A DNA stretch of 57,252 nucleotides from Aeromicrobium sp. Lineage in GTDB: Bacteria > Actinomycetota > Actinomycetes > Propionibacteriales > Nocardioidaceae. The notes below the pieces were generated by a model, which was given only the letters and a program-made list of their open reading frames with translations, was not told the origin of the DNA and ran no database searches. The DNA is taken from contig JAOPXY010000037.1 in assembly GCA_025964895.1 (NCBI GenBank), forward strand, positions 1 through 57,252. Direction: 5' to 3'. This document shows, one piece after another, positions 25,893-34,155 of the stretch. The position numbers were made by a program, and so were the translations under genes. Each line of letters opens with the position of its first letter. The stretch's first letter is position 1.

Positions 25893-26419
25893 TCGAGCAC
25901 GACATCGAGAACACCCGCGAGGACCTCTCGCGCAACTTCGATGCCCTCGCCGACCGGGTCAGCCCCGGACGGGTCGTCGGACGCCGGGTCGACAGCGTCA
26001 AGGGCCGGTTCGCAGGCGCCAAGGACACCGTCATGGGCAAGGCCTCGTCGGTGTCGGACGCATCGGGCTCCGCTGCCGGGAGCGTCTCCGACCTGCCTCA
26101 CAAGGTGGGTCAGCGGGCCGAGGGCAATCCTCTCGCGGCCGGGCTCATCGCCTTCGGTGCGGGCTGGCTGGTCTCGTCCCTGCTGCCCGCGAGCCAGGCC
26201 GAGGCGAAGCTCGCCGGCCAGGCGATCGACACCGCGAAGGAGCAGGGTCAGCCGCTGGTCGAGCACGCGAAGTCCGTCGGCCAGGAGATGGGCGCCGACC
26301 TGAAGGACAAGGCCGCCACCGCCGCGTCCGAGGTCAAGGACTCCGCCACCGAGTCCGCGCAGCACGTCAAGGACGAGGGACAGACCGCGGCCGGCGACGT
26401 CCGCAGCGATTTGGCCTAG
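25871..26419 (+). CDS. DUF3618 family protein
   Basis: This 182-aa protein begins with the DUF3618 signature (EVIEHDIENTREDLSRNFDA). It has one hydrophobic segment near residue 97 (LAAGLIAFGAGWLVSSLLP) and a long Ala/Lys/Glu-rich tail that could be coiled or disordered. DUF3618 genes commonly sit beside Holin-X genes in actinobacteria, as here. The ATG lies within the end of the Holin-X-like gene (22-base overlap). A strong terminator follows. Confidence 0.85.
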   Translation: MGKEPEVIEHDIENTREDLSRNFDALADRVSPGRVVGRRVDSVKGRFAGAKDTVMGKASSVSDASGSAAGSVSDLPHKVGQRAEGNPLAAGLIAFGAGWLVSSLLPASQAEAKLAGQAIDTAKEQGQPLVEHAKSVGQEMGADLKDKAATAASEVKDSATESAQHVKDEGQTAAGDVRSDLA

Positions 26420-26438
26420 GCGCTCGTAGCCTCATGAG

Positions 26439-26479
26439 GGGCTGGGCGACCGGATCACCTCCGGTCGCTCAGCCCTTTT
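26439..26479 (+). terminator. Rho-independent terminator between convergent genes
   Basis: A 16-bp stem (26439-26454 with 26460-26475, one G-T pair) with loop TCACC is followed by TTTT at 26476-26479. It ends the LEA/Holin-X/DUF3618 operon. The stop codon of the convergent kinase gene lies within its right arm. Confidence 0.8.
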
Positions 26480-27692
26480 CCTTGCCGTTCCCCTTGGCCT
26501 TCGCCCTGGCCTTCCCCTTGTCCTTCGCCTTGTCCTTTGCCTTGTCCTGCTTCTCGACCCGGCCGGGGCCGTCCTGCGGCGTTGCGGTCACGGCGGCGTT
26601 AGGTGGGGACACGGTCGGTGGGGGCACGGTCGATGGCTGGACCGTCGCCGGGGTGGTGGGCGTGGTCGCGATCGGTGTGGTCGCGACGGGAGTGGTCGGG
26701 CTGTCCACGCGCGGCGCCGCCGGATCCTCATCCGAACCCATCTGCCGCACGCCGAAGGCCGCGAGCGCCACGGCCACGACCACGGCGCCGACACCGGCGT
26801 AGACCATCGTCGGGCCGCGGCGTACCGATGGCACGCGCACGGGCACCGGCATACGCGCGGTCGCGGCGACGGGTGTCCTGATGCCACCGCCTGCCCGGCG
26901 CGCGACCTCCGCCGCGTCCGCCGGCCGGCGGTCCGGATTCTTGTGGGTCAGCGACGCGATCAGATCGCGGACGTCGGCCGGGACGTCGGCACCCAGCTCG
27001 GGCAGCTCGTCGTTGAGCTGGGCCAGCGCGGTGCCGATGGAGCTCTCCCTTCGGAAGGGCGACTCGCCCGTCAGGCACTGGTAGGCCACGACGCCCAGGG
27101 CGTACAGGTCCGAGCGGGGGGTCGAGGGGCGCCCGGCCGCCTGTTCGGGGCTGAGGTAGTCGGCGGTGCCGAGCAGCGAGCCCGTCGCCGTGAGGGGCTC
27201 GCTGACGGCGGAGTGCGCGATCCCGAAGTCGACCAGGACGGTTCGCCCCTGCGGCGTCAGCATGATGTTGGCCGGCTTGAGGTCACGGTGGACGATGCCC
27301 GCCGCGTGGGCGACCCGCAGGCCTTCGGCGACCTGCTCGACGATCGACATCACCTGCTCGACGGGGAGGGGGCCGCGCTCCCGCAGCACTGCGGCGAGGG
27401 ACTCACCCTCGACGAGCTGCATCACGATGAAGCTGAGTCCTTCGGTCGAGGAGGCGTCCTCGGCGAAGTCGTACACCTGCGCGACGCCCGGGTGGTGGAT
27501 CGACGCGGCGAGCCTGGCCTCGCTGCGCATGCGCGCGAGCGCGGTCTCCGCATCGGCGAGCGGTCCGCCCCGGAGGATCTTGATCGCGACGACCCGTCCG
27601 AGGCGGGTGTCGACGGCACGGTGCACCGTGCCCATGCCGCCGGACCCGATGACCTCACCCAGCTCGTAGCGGTCGTTCAGCATGCGGGACAT
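26469..27692 (-). CDS. Eukaryotic-type serine/threonine protein kinase
   Basis: The 407-aa membrane kinase has its catalytic domain at residues about 8-265: P-loop GSGGMGTVHRA, VAIK lysine, catalytic loop HRDLKPAN, DFG motif in LVDFGIAHS and the APE-equivalent SPEQ. A single membrane segment follows near residue 300 (VYAGVGAVVVAVALAAFGV). The outer part has no PASTA repeats. Instead it is Thr/Pro-rich and ends in about 27 residues made mostly of Lys, Ala, Gly and Asp (KAKDKAKDKGKARAKAKG). ATG 27692 is used; ATG 27683 is equally possible. It lies 9 bases after the BrkB-like gene, so the two are probably one operon. Confidence 0.92.
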   Translation of the reverse strand: MSRMLNDRYELGEVIGSGGMGTVHRAVDTRLGRVVAIKILRGGPLADAETALARMRSEARLAASIHHPGVAQVYDFAEDASSTEGLSFIVMQLVEGESLAAVLRERGPLPVEQVMSIVEQVAEGLRVAHAAGIVHRDLKPANIMLTPQGRTVLVDFGIAHSAVSEPLTATGSLLGTADYLSPEQAAGRPSTPRSDLYALGVVAYQCLTGESPFRRESSIGTALAQLNDELPELGADVPADVRDLIASLTHKNPDRRPADAAEVARRAGGGIRTPVAATARMPVPVRVPSVRRGPTMVYAGVGAVVVAVALAAFGVRQMGSDEDPAAPRVDSPTTPVATTPIATTPTTPATVQPSTVPPPTVSPPNAAVTATPQDGPGRVEKQDKAKDKAKDKGKARAKAKGNGKEKG

Positions 27693-27701
27693 CTGTCCAG
27701 T

Positions 27702-28754
27702 TTATGCAGGGTCCCGATCCTTGGTCCCGGCGTTCTCCCGGATGTCCCGCCCGGCGGCCACGTCGGCGCGGTGCTTCTCCTCGGCCTTGTCGATGGTGCG
27801 GGTGTCCCGCGGAGGCAGCTGGATCGTCTCCTCGGCCTCGATGCCGGCCTGCAGCTGGCGCCCGCGCTCCAGCTCGGCGTCGAGCTCGGCACCGAACAGC
27901 AGCGCCAGGTTCGTCAGCCACAGCCACAGCAGGAACACGATGACGCCGGCCAGGGAGCCGTACGTCTTGTCATAGCTTGCGAACATCGTGACGTACAGGC
28001 CGAACGCCACCGAGGCGAGGATCCAGACGACGATCGCGAGGAACGCGCCGATGCTGATCCAGCGGAACTTCGGCTGCTTCACGTTGGGCGTCGCGTAGTA
28101 GAGCACCGCGACGATCACGACAACGATGGCCAGGAGCACGGGCCACTTGGCGATGTCCCACACCAGGACCGCGGTGGAGCCGAGGCCGATCTGGTCGCCG
28201 ACCGCCTCGGCGACGGGACCCGTGAGCACAAGAGCCGCCGCGGCGATCGCGACGAGGACGACCGAGAACAGGGTGATGACGAGCTGGGTCGGACGCAGCT
28301 TCCAGATCGGACGACCCTCGTCGATCTCGTAGACGCGATTCATGGCGCGGCCGAACGCGCCGACGTAGCCGGACGCGGACCACAGGGCACCGAGCAGGCC
28401 GAGCACGAGGGCTAGGCCCGCGCCCTGCGACGAGCTGAGCCGCTCGATCGTGGGCTGCAGGGTGTCGACGGCGGACGAGGGCCCGAGCTGGTCGACGATC
28501 TTCAGCAGCGCGTCGACGCTGGACTGCCCTTGGCCGAACACCCCGAGCAGCGACACGAGCGCCACGAGTGCGGGGAACAGGGCCAGCACCCCGTAGTACG
28601 TCAGCGCGGCGGCCAGGTCGGTGCACTGGTCCTTCGAGAACTCGCGGACGGTCTTGCGCAGGACGTAGATCCAGGAGCGCTTGCGCAGATCGCCGGGGGA
28701 GTCGGGCTTGCGCGCGTCGTCCGGGTCCGGGGCGTGCTCCTTGCGATTCTTCAT
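27702..28754 (-). CDS. YihY/BrkB-family membrane protein
   Basis: The protein is 350 aa from the ATG at 28754. It has a polar N terminus and then the YihY/virulence factor BrkB domain: CTDLAAALTYYGVLALFPAL, and later SASGYVGAFGRAMNRVYEI. About six hydrophobic segments are visible. The C-terminal tail is charged. Its function is not settled; it was once annotated as RNase BN. A longer start at 28799 would fall inside the predicted promoter, so 28754 is preferred, with a GGAAGAG site upstream. It is cotranscribed with the kinase gene. Confidence 0.88.
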   Translation of the reverse strand: MKNRKEHAPDPDDARKPDSPGDLRKRSWIYVLRKTVREFSKDQCTDLAAALTYYGVLALFPALVALVSLLGVFGQGQSSVDALLKIVDQLGPSSAVDTLQPTIERLSSSQGAGLALVLGLLGALWSASGYVGAFGRAMNRVYEIDEGRPIWKLRPTQLVITLFSVVLVAIAAAALVLTGPVAEAVGDQIGLGSTAVLVWDIAKWPVLLAIVVVIVAVLYYATPNVKQPKFRWISIGAFLAIVVWILASVAFGLYVTMFASYDKTYGSLAGVIVFLLWLWLTNLALLFGAELDAELERGRQLQAGIEAEETIQLPPRDTRTIDKAEEKHRADVAAGRDIRENAGTKDRDPA

Positions 28755-28789
28755 CGTCTCAGCTCTTCCGGGAGGGGGTGATGGTCCAG

Positions 28790-28814
28790 TTACCCGCAAG
28801 AGTGGGACGGAAAC
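28790..28814 (-). promoter_or_regulatory. SigB-type promoter of the BrkB-kinase operon
   Basis: On the minus strand, GTTT (28814-28811), a 15-base spacer and GGGTAA (28795-28790) closely match the SigB consensus. It is divergent from, and close to, the dehydrogenase promoter at 28827-28852. Confidence 0.55.
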
Positions 28815-28826
28815 CCAGATCGGTCG

Positions 28827-28852
28827 GTCTGGTCCGAGACAGCGTTGGGTAG
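28827..28852 (+). promoter_or_regulatory. SigB-type promoter of a zinc dehydrogenase
   Basis: GTCT at 28827-28830, a 16-base spacer and GGGTAG at 28847-28852. The predicted start (about 28859) is only a few bases from the ATG at 28862, and no Shine-Dalgarno sequence is seen. A leaderless or nearly leaderless mRNA is likely. Confidence 0.5.
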
Positions 28853-28861
28853 CACCGAATC

Positions 28862-30010
28862 ATGAAAGCCATGGTCTACCGAGGTCCGTACAAGATCCGC
28901 GTCGAGGAGAAGGCGCCGCCGAGGATCGAGCACCCGAACGACGCGATCGTCCGGGTCACGCTCGCGGCCATCTGCGGCTCGGACCTGCACCTGTACCACG
29001 GGCTGATGCCGGACACCCGGGTCGGCCACACCTTCGGCCACGAGTTCATCGGTGTCGTGGAGGAGGTCGGCTCCTCGGTGCAGAACCTGCAACGCGGCGA
29101 CCGGGTCATGGTGCCGTTCAACATCTACTGCGGCACGTGCTTCTTCTGCGCTCGCGGCCTGTACTCCAACTGCCACAACGTCAACCCCAACGCGACCGCG
29201 GTCGGCGGCATCTACGGCTACTCGCACACGTGCGGGGGATACGACGGCGGACAGGCCGAGTTCGTCCGCGTGCCGTTCGCCGACGTGGGACCGTCGCTGA
29301 TCCCGGAGTGGATGGAGGACGAGGACGCCCTGCTGTGCACCGACGCGCTTCCGACGGGCTACTTCGGCGCGCAGCTGGGCAACATCGTCGAGGGCGACAC
29401 CGTCGCGGTCCTCGGCGCTGGGCCCGTGGGCCTGTTCGCGGCAAAGTCGGCGTGGTTCATGGGCGCCGGACGCGTCATCGTGATCGACCACCTCGACTAC
29501 CGGCTGGAGAAGGCGCGCTCGTTCGCGCACGCGGAGACGATCAACTTCGCCGAGCACGACGACGTCGTCGTCGAGATGAAGAAGACGACGGGGTACCTCG
29601 GCGCGGACGTCGTGATCGACGCCGTGGGGGCCGAGGCCGACGGCAACCTGCTGCAGCACGTGTCGTCGGCGAAGCTCAAGCTGCAGGGCGGTTCCCCTAT
29701 CGCGCTGAACTGGGCCATCGACTCGGTCCGCAAGGGCGGCACAGTCTCCGTCGTGGGGGCGTACGGCCCGCTGTTCAGCGCCGTCAAGTTCGGCGACGCG
29801 ATGAACAAGGGGCTGACGCTGACGATGAATCAGTGCCCCGTCAAGCGGCAGTGGCCCCGGCTGTTCGAGCACATCCGCAACGGCCACCTCAAGCCCAGCG
29901 ACATCGTGACGCACCGCATCCCGTTGGAGCACATCGCCGAGGGATACCACATCTTCTCGGCGAAGCTCGACCACGTCATCAAGCCCGTCGTCGTCCCGAG
30001 CGCGAGTTGA
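28862..30010 (+). CDS. Zinc-dependent alcohol/formaldehyde-type dehydrogenase
   Basis: This 382-aa medium-chain dehydrogenase resembles the glutathione-independent formaldehyde dehydrogenase group. Catalytic zinc motifs are CGSDLHLYHG and GHEFIGVVEEVG. The structural-zinc region is CGTCFFCARGLYSNCH. The Rossmann motif is VLGAGPVGLFAAKSAW. The insert GYSHTCGGYDGGQAEFVRVP is typical of this subgroup. It probably detoxifies aldehydes under stress. The start ATG is close to the predicted transcription start, so the mRNA may be leaderless. The dehydrogenase at 32974-34155 is a paralogue. Confidence 0.9.
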   Translation: MKAMVYRGPYKIRVEEKAPPRIEHPNDAIVRVTLAAICGSDLHLYHGLMPDTRVGHTFGHEFIGVVEEVGSSVQNLQRGDRVMVPFNIYCGTCFFCARGLYSNCHNVNPNATAVGGIYGYSHTCGGYDGGQAEFVRVPFADVGPSLIPEWMEDEDALLCTDALPTGYFGAQLGNIVEGDTVAVLGAGPVGLFAAKSAWFMGAGRVIVIDHLDYRLEKARSFAHAETINFAEHDDVVVEMKKTTGYLGADVVIDAVGAEADGNLLQHVSSAKLKLQGGSPIALNWAIDSVRKGGTVSVVGAYGPLFSAVKFGDAMNKGLTLTMNQCPVKRQWPRLFEHIRNGHLKPSDIVTHRIPLEHIAEGYHIFSAKLDHVIKPVVVPSAS

Positions 30011-30023
30011 GAGGAAAAATCCC

Positions 30024-30608
30024 GTGCCCTACACCGCCGAGAAGCCGCCCCCTCCCCCTTCGATCGAGCCCCGTTCGACCGAGCAGCTGCGCGCCGAGGT
30101 CCCCGGGTGGGGCGTCGACCTCGATCCCGCCGACCGGCCGTCGTGGCCCAAGGAACGTCGCGACCTCACGACGGGCGCGCACTGGCACTTCCCCGACCGC
30201 CAGACGACGCACGGATTCCGGGAACGCTCGATCGAGCACGAGATGCTGACACCCGTCTTCGGGACGTCCGTGCCCCTGCGCGGCCTGTCGGGCGTGATCC
30301 GGCGGCTCGCCTACGCGCGGTTCAGCGAGGGTCGCGCGGCGCACTGGCTGCTGCTGGTCGCCGGCGACCGGGTCGACGCCGTCGAGAGCCACCTGCGATC
30401 GTTCGCCACGGCGCGGCCCGACAACCCGCTCACCCAGACGGGGGTGCGTGCCGAGGTGACGCACCACGGTGTCGCGTCGCGGTTCGGGCACGGTCGCGTC
30501 GATGTCCGGCACCAGTGGATGGATCCGATCCTGGTCGCGGGACCGTGGCTGCTCGCGGTCGCCCTGATGGTGCGCGCCGTCCGTCGCCTCCGGCGAACCG
30601 GATCGTGA
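30024..30608 (+). CDS. Hypothetical protein with C-terminal membrane segment
   Basis: The 194-aa protein has a GTG start 13 bases after the dehydrogenase gene. The N terminus is Pro-rich, the middle is His/Arg-rich (HWHFPDRQTTHGFRERSIEH), and one hydrophobic segment lies near the end (MDPILVAGPWLLAVALMV), followed by basic residues. It looks like a tail-anchored or C-terminally anchored protein with a cytoplasmic body. I do not recognise the family. Its end overlaps the start of the MBL-fold gene by 4 bases, so the two are coupled. Confidence 0.75.
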   Translation: MPYTAEKPPPPPSIEPRSTEQLRAEVPGWGVDLDPADRPSWPKERRDLTTGAHWHFPDRQTTHGFRERSIEHEMLTPVFGTSVPLRGLSGVIRRLAYARFSEGRAAHWLLLVAGDRVDAVESHLRSFATARPDNPLTQTGVRAEVTHHGVASRFGHGRVDVRHQWMDPILVAGPWLLAVALMVRAVRRLRRTGS

Positions 30609-31348
30609 TCGCGACGGGCATCGCATCGGGCGTGCACCGCGTCGAGCGCGCAGGCACGAATCTCTACGTGCTGGAGGACGCCGACGGCGTCACGATCGTC
30701 GACGGCGGCTTGCCCCGCATGTGGGAGGAGACGGGGCGGCTGATCCGAATGCTGGGCTACTCGTGGGCCGATGTCGCCGGCATCGTGCTGACCCACGGGC
30801 ACTTCGACCACCTCGGCATCCTGGCCCGGGCCGTCGCCGAGCACGACGTGCCCGTGTGGGTGCATCCCGGCGACGCCCGCATCGTCCGTCACCCTTACCG
30901 CTACCACCCCGGACGTCCTCGGCTCGCGTACCCGCTGCTCCATCCGCGGTCCGTGCCCCACCTGACGGCGATGGTGCGCGCCGGCGCGCTGCGCGTGGAG
31001 GGTGTCGAGCCCACCGGGACGCTCGTCGACGGTCAGGTCCTGGACCTGCCGTGTCGTCCCGTCGTCGTCGGGACCGCCGGCCACACCGACGGGCACGTCG
31101 CCCTGCACCTGCCGTCGCGCGACGTGGTGCTGACCGGTGACGCGCTCGTGACGCTGGATCCCTACACGGGCCGGACCGGTCCGCGCATCGTCGCGCGGGC
31201 CGGAACGCACGACGCGGAGGCCGCTCGCGCCTCGCTCCGCGCGATCGCCGCGACGGGCGCCCGCATCGTCGCCCCCGGGCACGGCGAGCCGTGGACCCGC
31301 GGTGCCGTCGAGGCGAGTGCGCGCGCCCAGGCCCAGCCCGTGGCGTAG
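30605..31348 (+). CDS. Metallo-beta-lactamase-fold hydrolase
   Basis: This 247-aa MBL-fold protein has the metal-binding motif THGHFDHLG near residue 62. Further His/Asp ligands are in GTAGHTDGHVALH and LTGDALV. Such enzymes hydrolyse thioesters (glyoxalase II-like), lactones or related bonds. The GTG start overlaps the previous stop by 4 bases. Its place between two dehydrogenases suggests a role in aldehyde or thioester detoxification, but the sequence does not identify the substrate. Confidence 0.88.
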   Translation: MIATGIASGVHRVERAGTNLYVLEDADGVTIVDGGLPRMWEETGRLIRMLGYSWADVAGIVLTHGHFDHLGILARAVAEHDVPVWVHPGDARIVRHPYRYHPGRPRLAYPLLHPRSVPHLTAMVRAGALRVEGVEPTGTLVDGQVLDLPCRPVVVGTAGHTDGHVALHLPSRDVVLTGDALVTLDPYTGRTGPRIVARAGTHDAEAARASLRAIAATGARIVAPGHGEPWTRGAVEASARAQAQPVA

Positions 31349-31350
31349 GC

Positions 31351-31375
31351 GCGTCGCCGCTGCTTCTTGGGGTAA
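31351..31375 (+). promoter_or_regulatory. SigB-type promoter of the FAD-Rieske gene
   Basis: GCGT at 31351-31354, a 15-base spacer and GGGTAA at 31370-31375 lie immediately after the MBL gene stop. AGGAG at 31395-31399 and the ATG at 31406 follow. Confidence 0.45.
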
Positions 31376-31405
31376 CCAAATGACCCGACCCTTCTAGGAG
31401 TGCGT

Positions 31406-32896
31406 ATGACCTCACTGTGGCTCGACGATGCACCCGCTATCGCGTCCGACCCCCTGCCTGCCGAGAGCCGCTACGACGACGTCGTCGTCGGCGGCGGACT
31501 GACCGGCCTGACGACCGCACTGCTCCTGGCCCGCTCCGGTCGCAGCGTCGCGGTGCTCGAGGCGCGGACCGTCGGCGCCGTGACGACCGGCAACACGACG
31601 GCCAAGCTCAGCCTGCTGCAGGGGACGAAGGTGTCGGCGATCCGCCGGCACCACACGCACCGCGTCGCGCAGGCGTACGTCGACGGCAACCTCGAGGGCC
31701 AGCAGTGGCTGCTGCGCTACTGCGAGGAGCACGGTGTGCCGGTGCAGCGACACACCGCGGTGACCTACGCCAACACCGCCGGCGGGGTGCCGACGGTGAA
31801 GGCCGAGCTCGAGGCGCTGCGCGACGCGGGTCTCGAGGCGCAGTGGCACGACGGCTTCGACGAGCTGCCGTACGACACCCACGGCGGCGTCAGCCTGGCC
31901 GACCAGGCGCAGTTCGACCCCATGGACGTCCTCGCGGCGCTGGCCGCCGACCTGCGCGCCCACGGGGGCCTCATCCACGAGGGCGTCCGCGTCACGGGCG
32001 TGTCCACGGGGAGCCCGTGCACCGTCACGACCGACGTCGGCACCGTGACGGCGCAGAACGTCGTGCTCGCGACCGGCATGCCGATCCTCGATCGCAGCCT
32101 ATACTTCGCGAAGCTTGCCCCGATGCGCTCGTACTGCGTCGCCTTCGAGGGCGTCAGCGCGATGCCGCAGGCGATGTACCTGTCGGCCGACCAGCCCAGC
32201 CGCTCGCTGCGCACCGCCCCGCGATCCGACGGACGGACCCTGCTGATCGTCGGCGGCAGCGGGCACGGCGTGGGCCGGGCGCGCTCGCCGCAGAAGCACG
32301 TCGACCAGCTGCGGCAGTGGACGGCGAAGCACTTCCCGGAGGCTCGCGAGACGCACTGGTGGTCGGCGCAGGACTACTCGCCGGCCGACCAGATCCCGTT
32401 CGTCGGCCCGATGCCCCGCGGCGGCGGACACGTGTACGTCGCGACCGGCTTCGACAAGTGGGGCATGACCAATGCCGTCGCCGCGGCCATCCGGCTGTCG
32501 GCGGAGATGCTGGGTGGCCACGTGTCGTGGGCCGGGCCCATGCGGCACCGCGTCACCGATCCGCTCGCCGCGCTCAAGGGCGTGCAGCTCAATGCGGAGG
32601 TCGGCGCGCTCATGACGTCCGGACACGTCGGCGCCCAGCTGCGGCCGGCTCCCGCGGCGCCCCCGGAGGGCCAGGGCACGGTCGGCCGGGCCGAGGGACT
32701 CCGGCCCACCGCGGTGTCGACCGTGAACGGTGTCACGTGCGCCGTCAGCGCCGTGTGCAGCCACCTGGGCGGCATCGTGTCGTGGAACGACGCGGAGAAG
32801 TCATGGGACTGTCCCTTGCACGGATCCCGGTTCACGCCGGACGGCGCCGTGCTCGAAGGACCCGCGACGACTCCCCTCAAGCCCCGTGACGACTAA
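31406..32896 (+). CDS. FAD-dependent oxidoreductase with C-terminal Rieske domain
   Basis: The 496-aa protein fuses a DadA-type FAD oxidoreductase with a Rieske [2Fe-2S] domain. The FAD-binding GxGxxG motif is DDVVVGGGLTGLTTALLLAR. The Rieske ligands are in CSHLGG (Cys, His) and CPLHGSRF (Cys, His), near residues 450 and 470. Such fusions are found in several bacteria, and their electron partner is generally unknown. ATG 31406 is preferred over GTG 31400 because the AGGAG at 31395-31399 is correctly spaced for it. It lies in the predicted stress regulon. Confidence 0.9.
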   Translation: MTSLWLDDAPAIASDPLPAESRYDDVVVGGGLTGLTTALLLARSGRSVAVLEARTVGAVTTGNTTAKLSLLQGTKVSAIRRHHTHRVAQAYVDGNLEGQQWLLRYCEEHGVPVQRHTAVTYANTAGGVPTVKAELEALRDAGLEAQWHDGFDELPYDTHGGVSLADQAQFDPMDVLAALAADLRAHGGLIHEGVRVTGVSTGSPCTVTTDVGTVTAQNVVLATGMPILDRSLYFAKLAPMRSYCVAFEGVSAMPQAMYLSADQPSRSLRTAPRSDGRTLLIVGGSGHGVGRARSPQKHVDQLRQWTAKHFPEARETHWWSAQDYSPADQIPFVGPMPRGGGHVYVATGFDKWGMTNAVAAAIRLSAEMLGGHVSWAGPMRHRVTDPLAALKGVQLNAEVGALMTSGHVGAQLRPAPAAPPEGQGTVGRAEGLRPTAVSTVNGVTCAVSAVCSHLGGIVSWNDAEKSWDCPLHGSRFTPDGAVLEGPATTPLKPRDD

Positions 32897-32908
32897 CCCA
32901 CCGTCGTC

Positions 32909-32933
32909 GGTTGAGGGCAGGGCCATCGGGTAC
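32909..32933 (+). promoter_or_regulatory. SigB-type promoter of the second zinc dehydrogenase
   Basis: GGTT at 32909-32912, a 15-base spacer and GGGTAC at 32928-32933 match the full consensus. The start would be about 35 bases before the ATG at 32974, leaving room for the AGGAG seen there. Confidence 0.55.
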
Positions 32934-32973
32934 GGGACGCCAGAGATTTCGACGCGAGCGATTAGGAGAGCAG

Positions 32974-34155
32974 ATGTTGGCACTGACCTGGCAGGGCACC
33001 GAGAAGGTCTCGATCGAGGAGGTGCCCGATCCCCGCATCGAGCAGCCCAACGACGCGATCATCAAGGTGACGTCTACCGCGATCTGCGGCTCGGACCTAC
33101 ACCTGTACAAGGTGCTCGGCGCTTTCCTGCACCCCGGTGACGTGCTGGGCCACGAGACGATGGGCATCGTCGAGGAGGTGGGCGCCGACGCCGGCGACCT
33201 GAAGGTTGGCGACCGCGTCGTCGTGCCGTTCAACATCTCGTGCGGCCACTGCTGGATGTGCTCGCGCGGGCTGTTCGCCCAGTGCGAGACGACGCAGGTC
33301 ACCGAGTACGGCAAGGGCGCCTCGCTGTTCGGCTTCACCGACATGTACGGTGCGGTCCCCGGCGGACAGGCCGAGTACCTGCGCATCCCGCAGGCACAGT
33401 TCGGTCCGGTCAAGGTGCCCGAGGGTGTGGCCGACGAGCGCTACCTCTACGTCTCGGACGTCCTGCCCACGGCGTGGCAGGCCTTCGAGTTCGCCGACGT
33501 CAGCGCGGGGCAGACGCTCGCGGTGTTCGGCCTCGGCCCGATCGGCCAGATGACCGCACGCATCGCCAAGCACAAGGGTGTGCGCGTCATCGGCATCGAC
33601 CGCGTCGCCGAGCGTCTCGACCTCGCCCGCCAGTGGGACATCGAGACGATCGACTACGACCAGGTCGACGACGTCCCGACCGCGGTGCTCGACCTGACCG
33701 CGGGACGCGGGGCGGACGGGACGGTCGACGCCGTCGGCATGGAGGCGCACGGCAACCCCATCGCCGAGAAGGCGATCACCGCGGCCGGCCTGCTGCCCGA
33801 CAAGGTGGCCAAGCCGGTCATCGACCGCCTCGCGATCGACCGCCTCAAGGCCCTCACGACCGCGATCAAGTCGGTGCGGCGCGGCGGCACGGTCTCGGTC
33901 AGCGGCGTCTACGGCGGCGAGGTCGACCCGATGCCGCTCATGGAGATGTTCGACCGCGGCATCACGATGCGGCTCGGCCAGTGCCACGTCAAGCGGTGGA
34001 CCGATGACATCGTCAAGGTGCTGCAGGAGGACGACGACGTGCTCGGCGTCGAGTCGCTCGCGACGCACCGCCTGCCGCTCAGTCAGGCGCCGGAGGCGTA
34101 CTCGACCTTCCAGAAGAAGCAGGACGGCTGCATCAAGGTCGTGCTCAAGCCGTGA
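32974..34155 (+). CDS. Zinc-dependent alcohol dehydrogenase, second copy
   Basis: The 393-aa medium-chain dehydrogenase is related to the one at 28862-30010. It has CGSDLHLYKV, GHETMGIVEEVG, the structural-zinc region CGHCWMCSRGLFAQCE and the Rossmann motif VFGLGPIGQMTARIA. A strong AGGAG lies 6 bases before the ATG; a longer start at 32911 would overlap the promoter. It probably oxidises an alcohol or aldehyde. Its stop overlaps the SDR gene by 4 bases, and that gene overlaps the phytoene-desaturase-like gene, forming a three-gene operon. Confidence 0.9.
   Translation: MLALTWQGTEKVSIEEVPDPRIEQPNDAIIKVTSTAICGSDLHLYKVLGAFLHPGDVLGHETMGIVEEVGADAGDLKVGDRVVVPFNISCGHCWMCSRGLFAQCETTQVTEYGKGASLFGFTDMYGAVPGGQAEYLRIPQAQFGPVKVPEGVADERYLYVSDVLPTAWQAFEFADVSAGQTLAVFGLGPIGQMTARIAKHKGVRVIGIDRVAERLDLARQWDIETIDYDQVDDVPTAVLDLTAGRGADGTVDAVGMEAHGNPIAEKAITAAGLLPDKVAKPVIDRLAIDRLKALTTAIKSVRRGGTVSVSGVYGGEVDPMPLMEMFDRGITMRLGQCHVKRWTDDIVKVLQEDDDVLGVESLATHRLPLSQAPEAYSTFQKKQDGCIKVVLKP

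Noticed and set aside
25458..26419. Holin-like gene considered as evidence for a prophage
   Set aside because: No endolysin, terminase, capsid or integrase is nearby; the Holin-X plus DUF3618 pair is common on actinobacterial chromosomes.
28681..30249. Long plus-strand frame overlapping dehydrogenase 1 in another frame
   Set aside because: It is Arg/Gly-rich with no domain; the overlapping frame has full zinc-dehydrogenase motifs.
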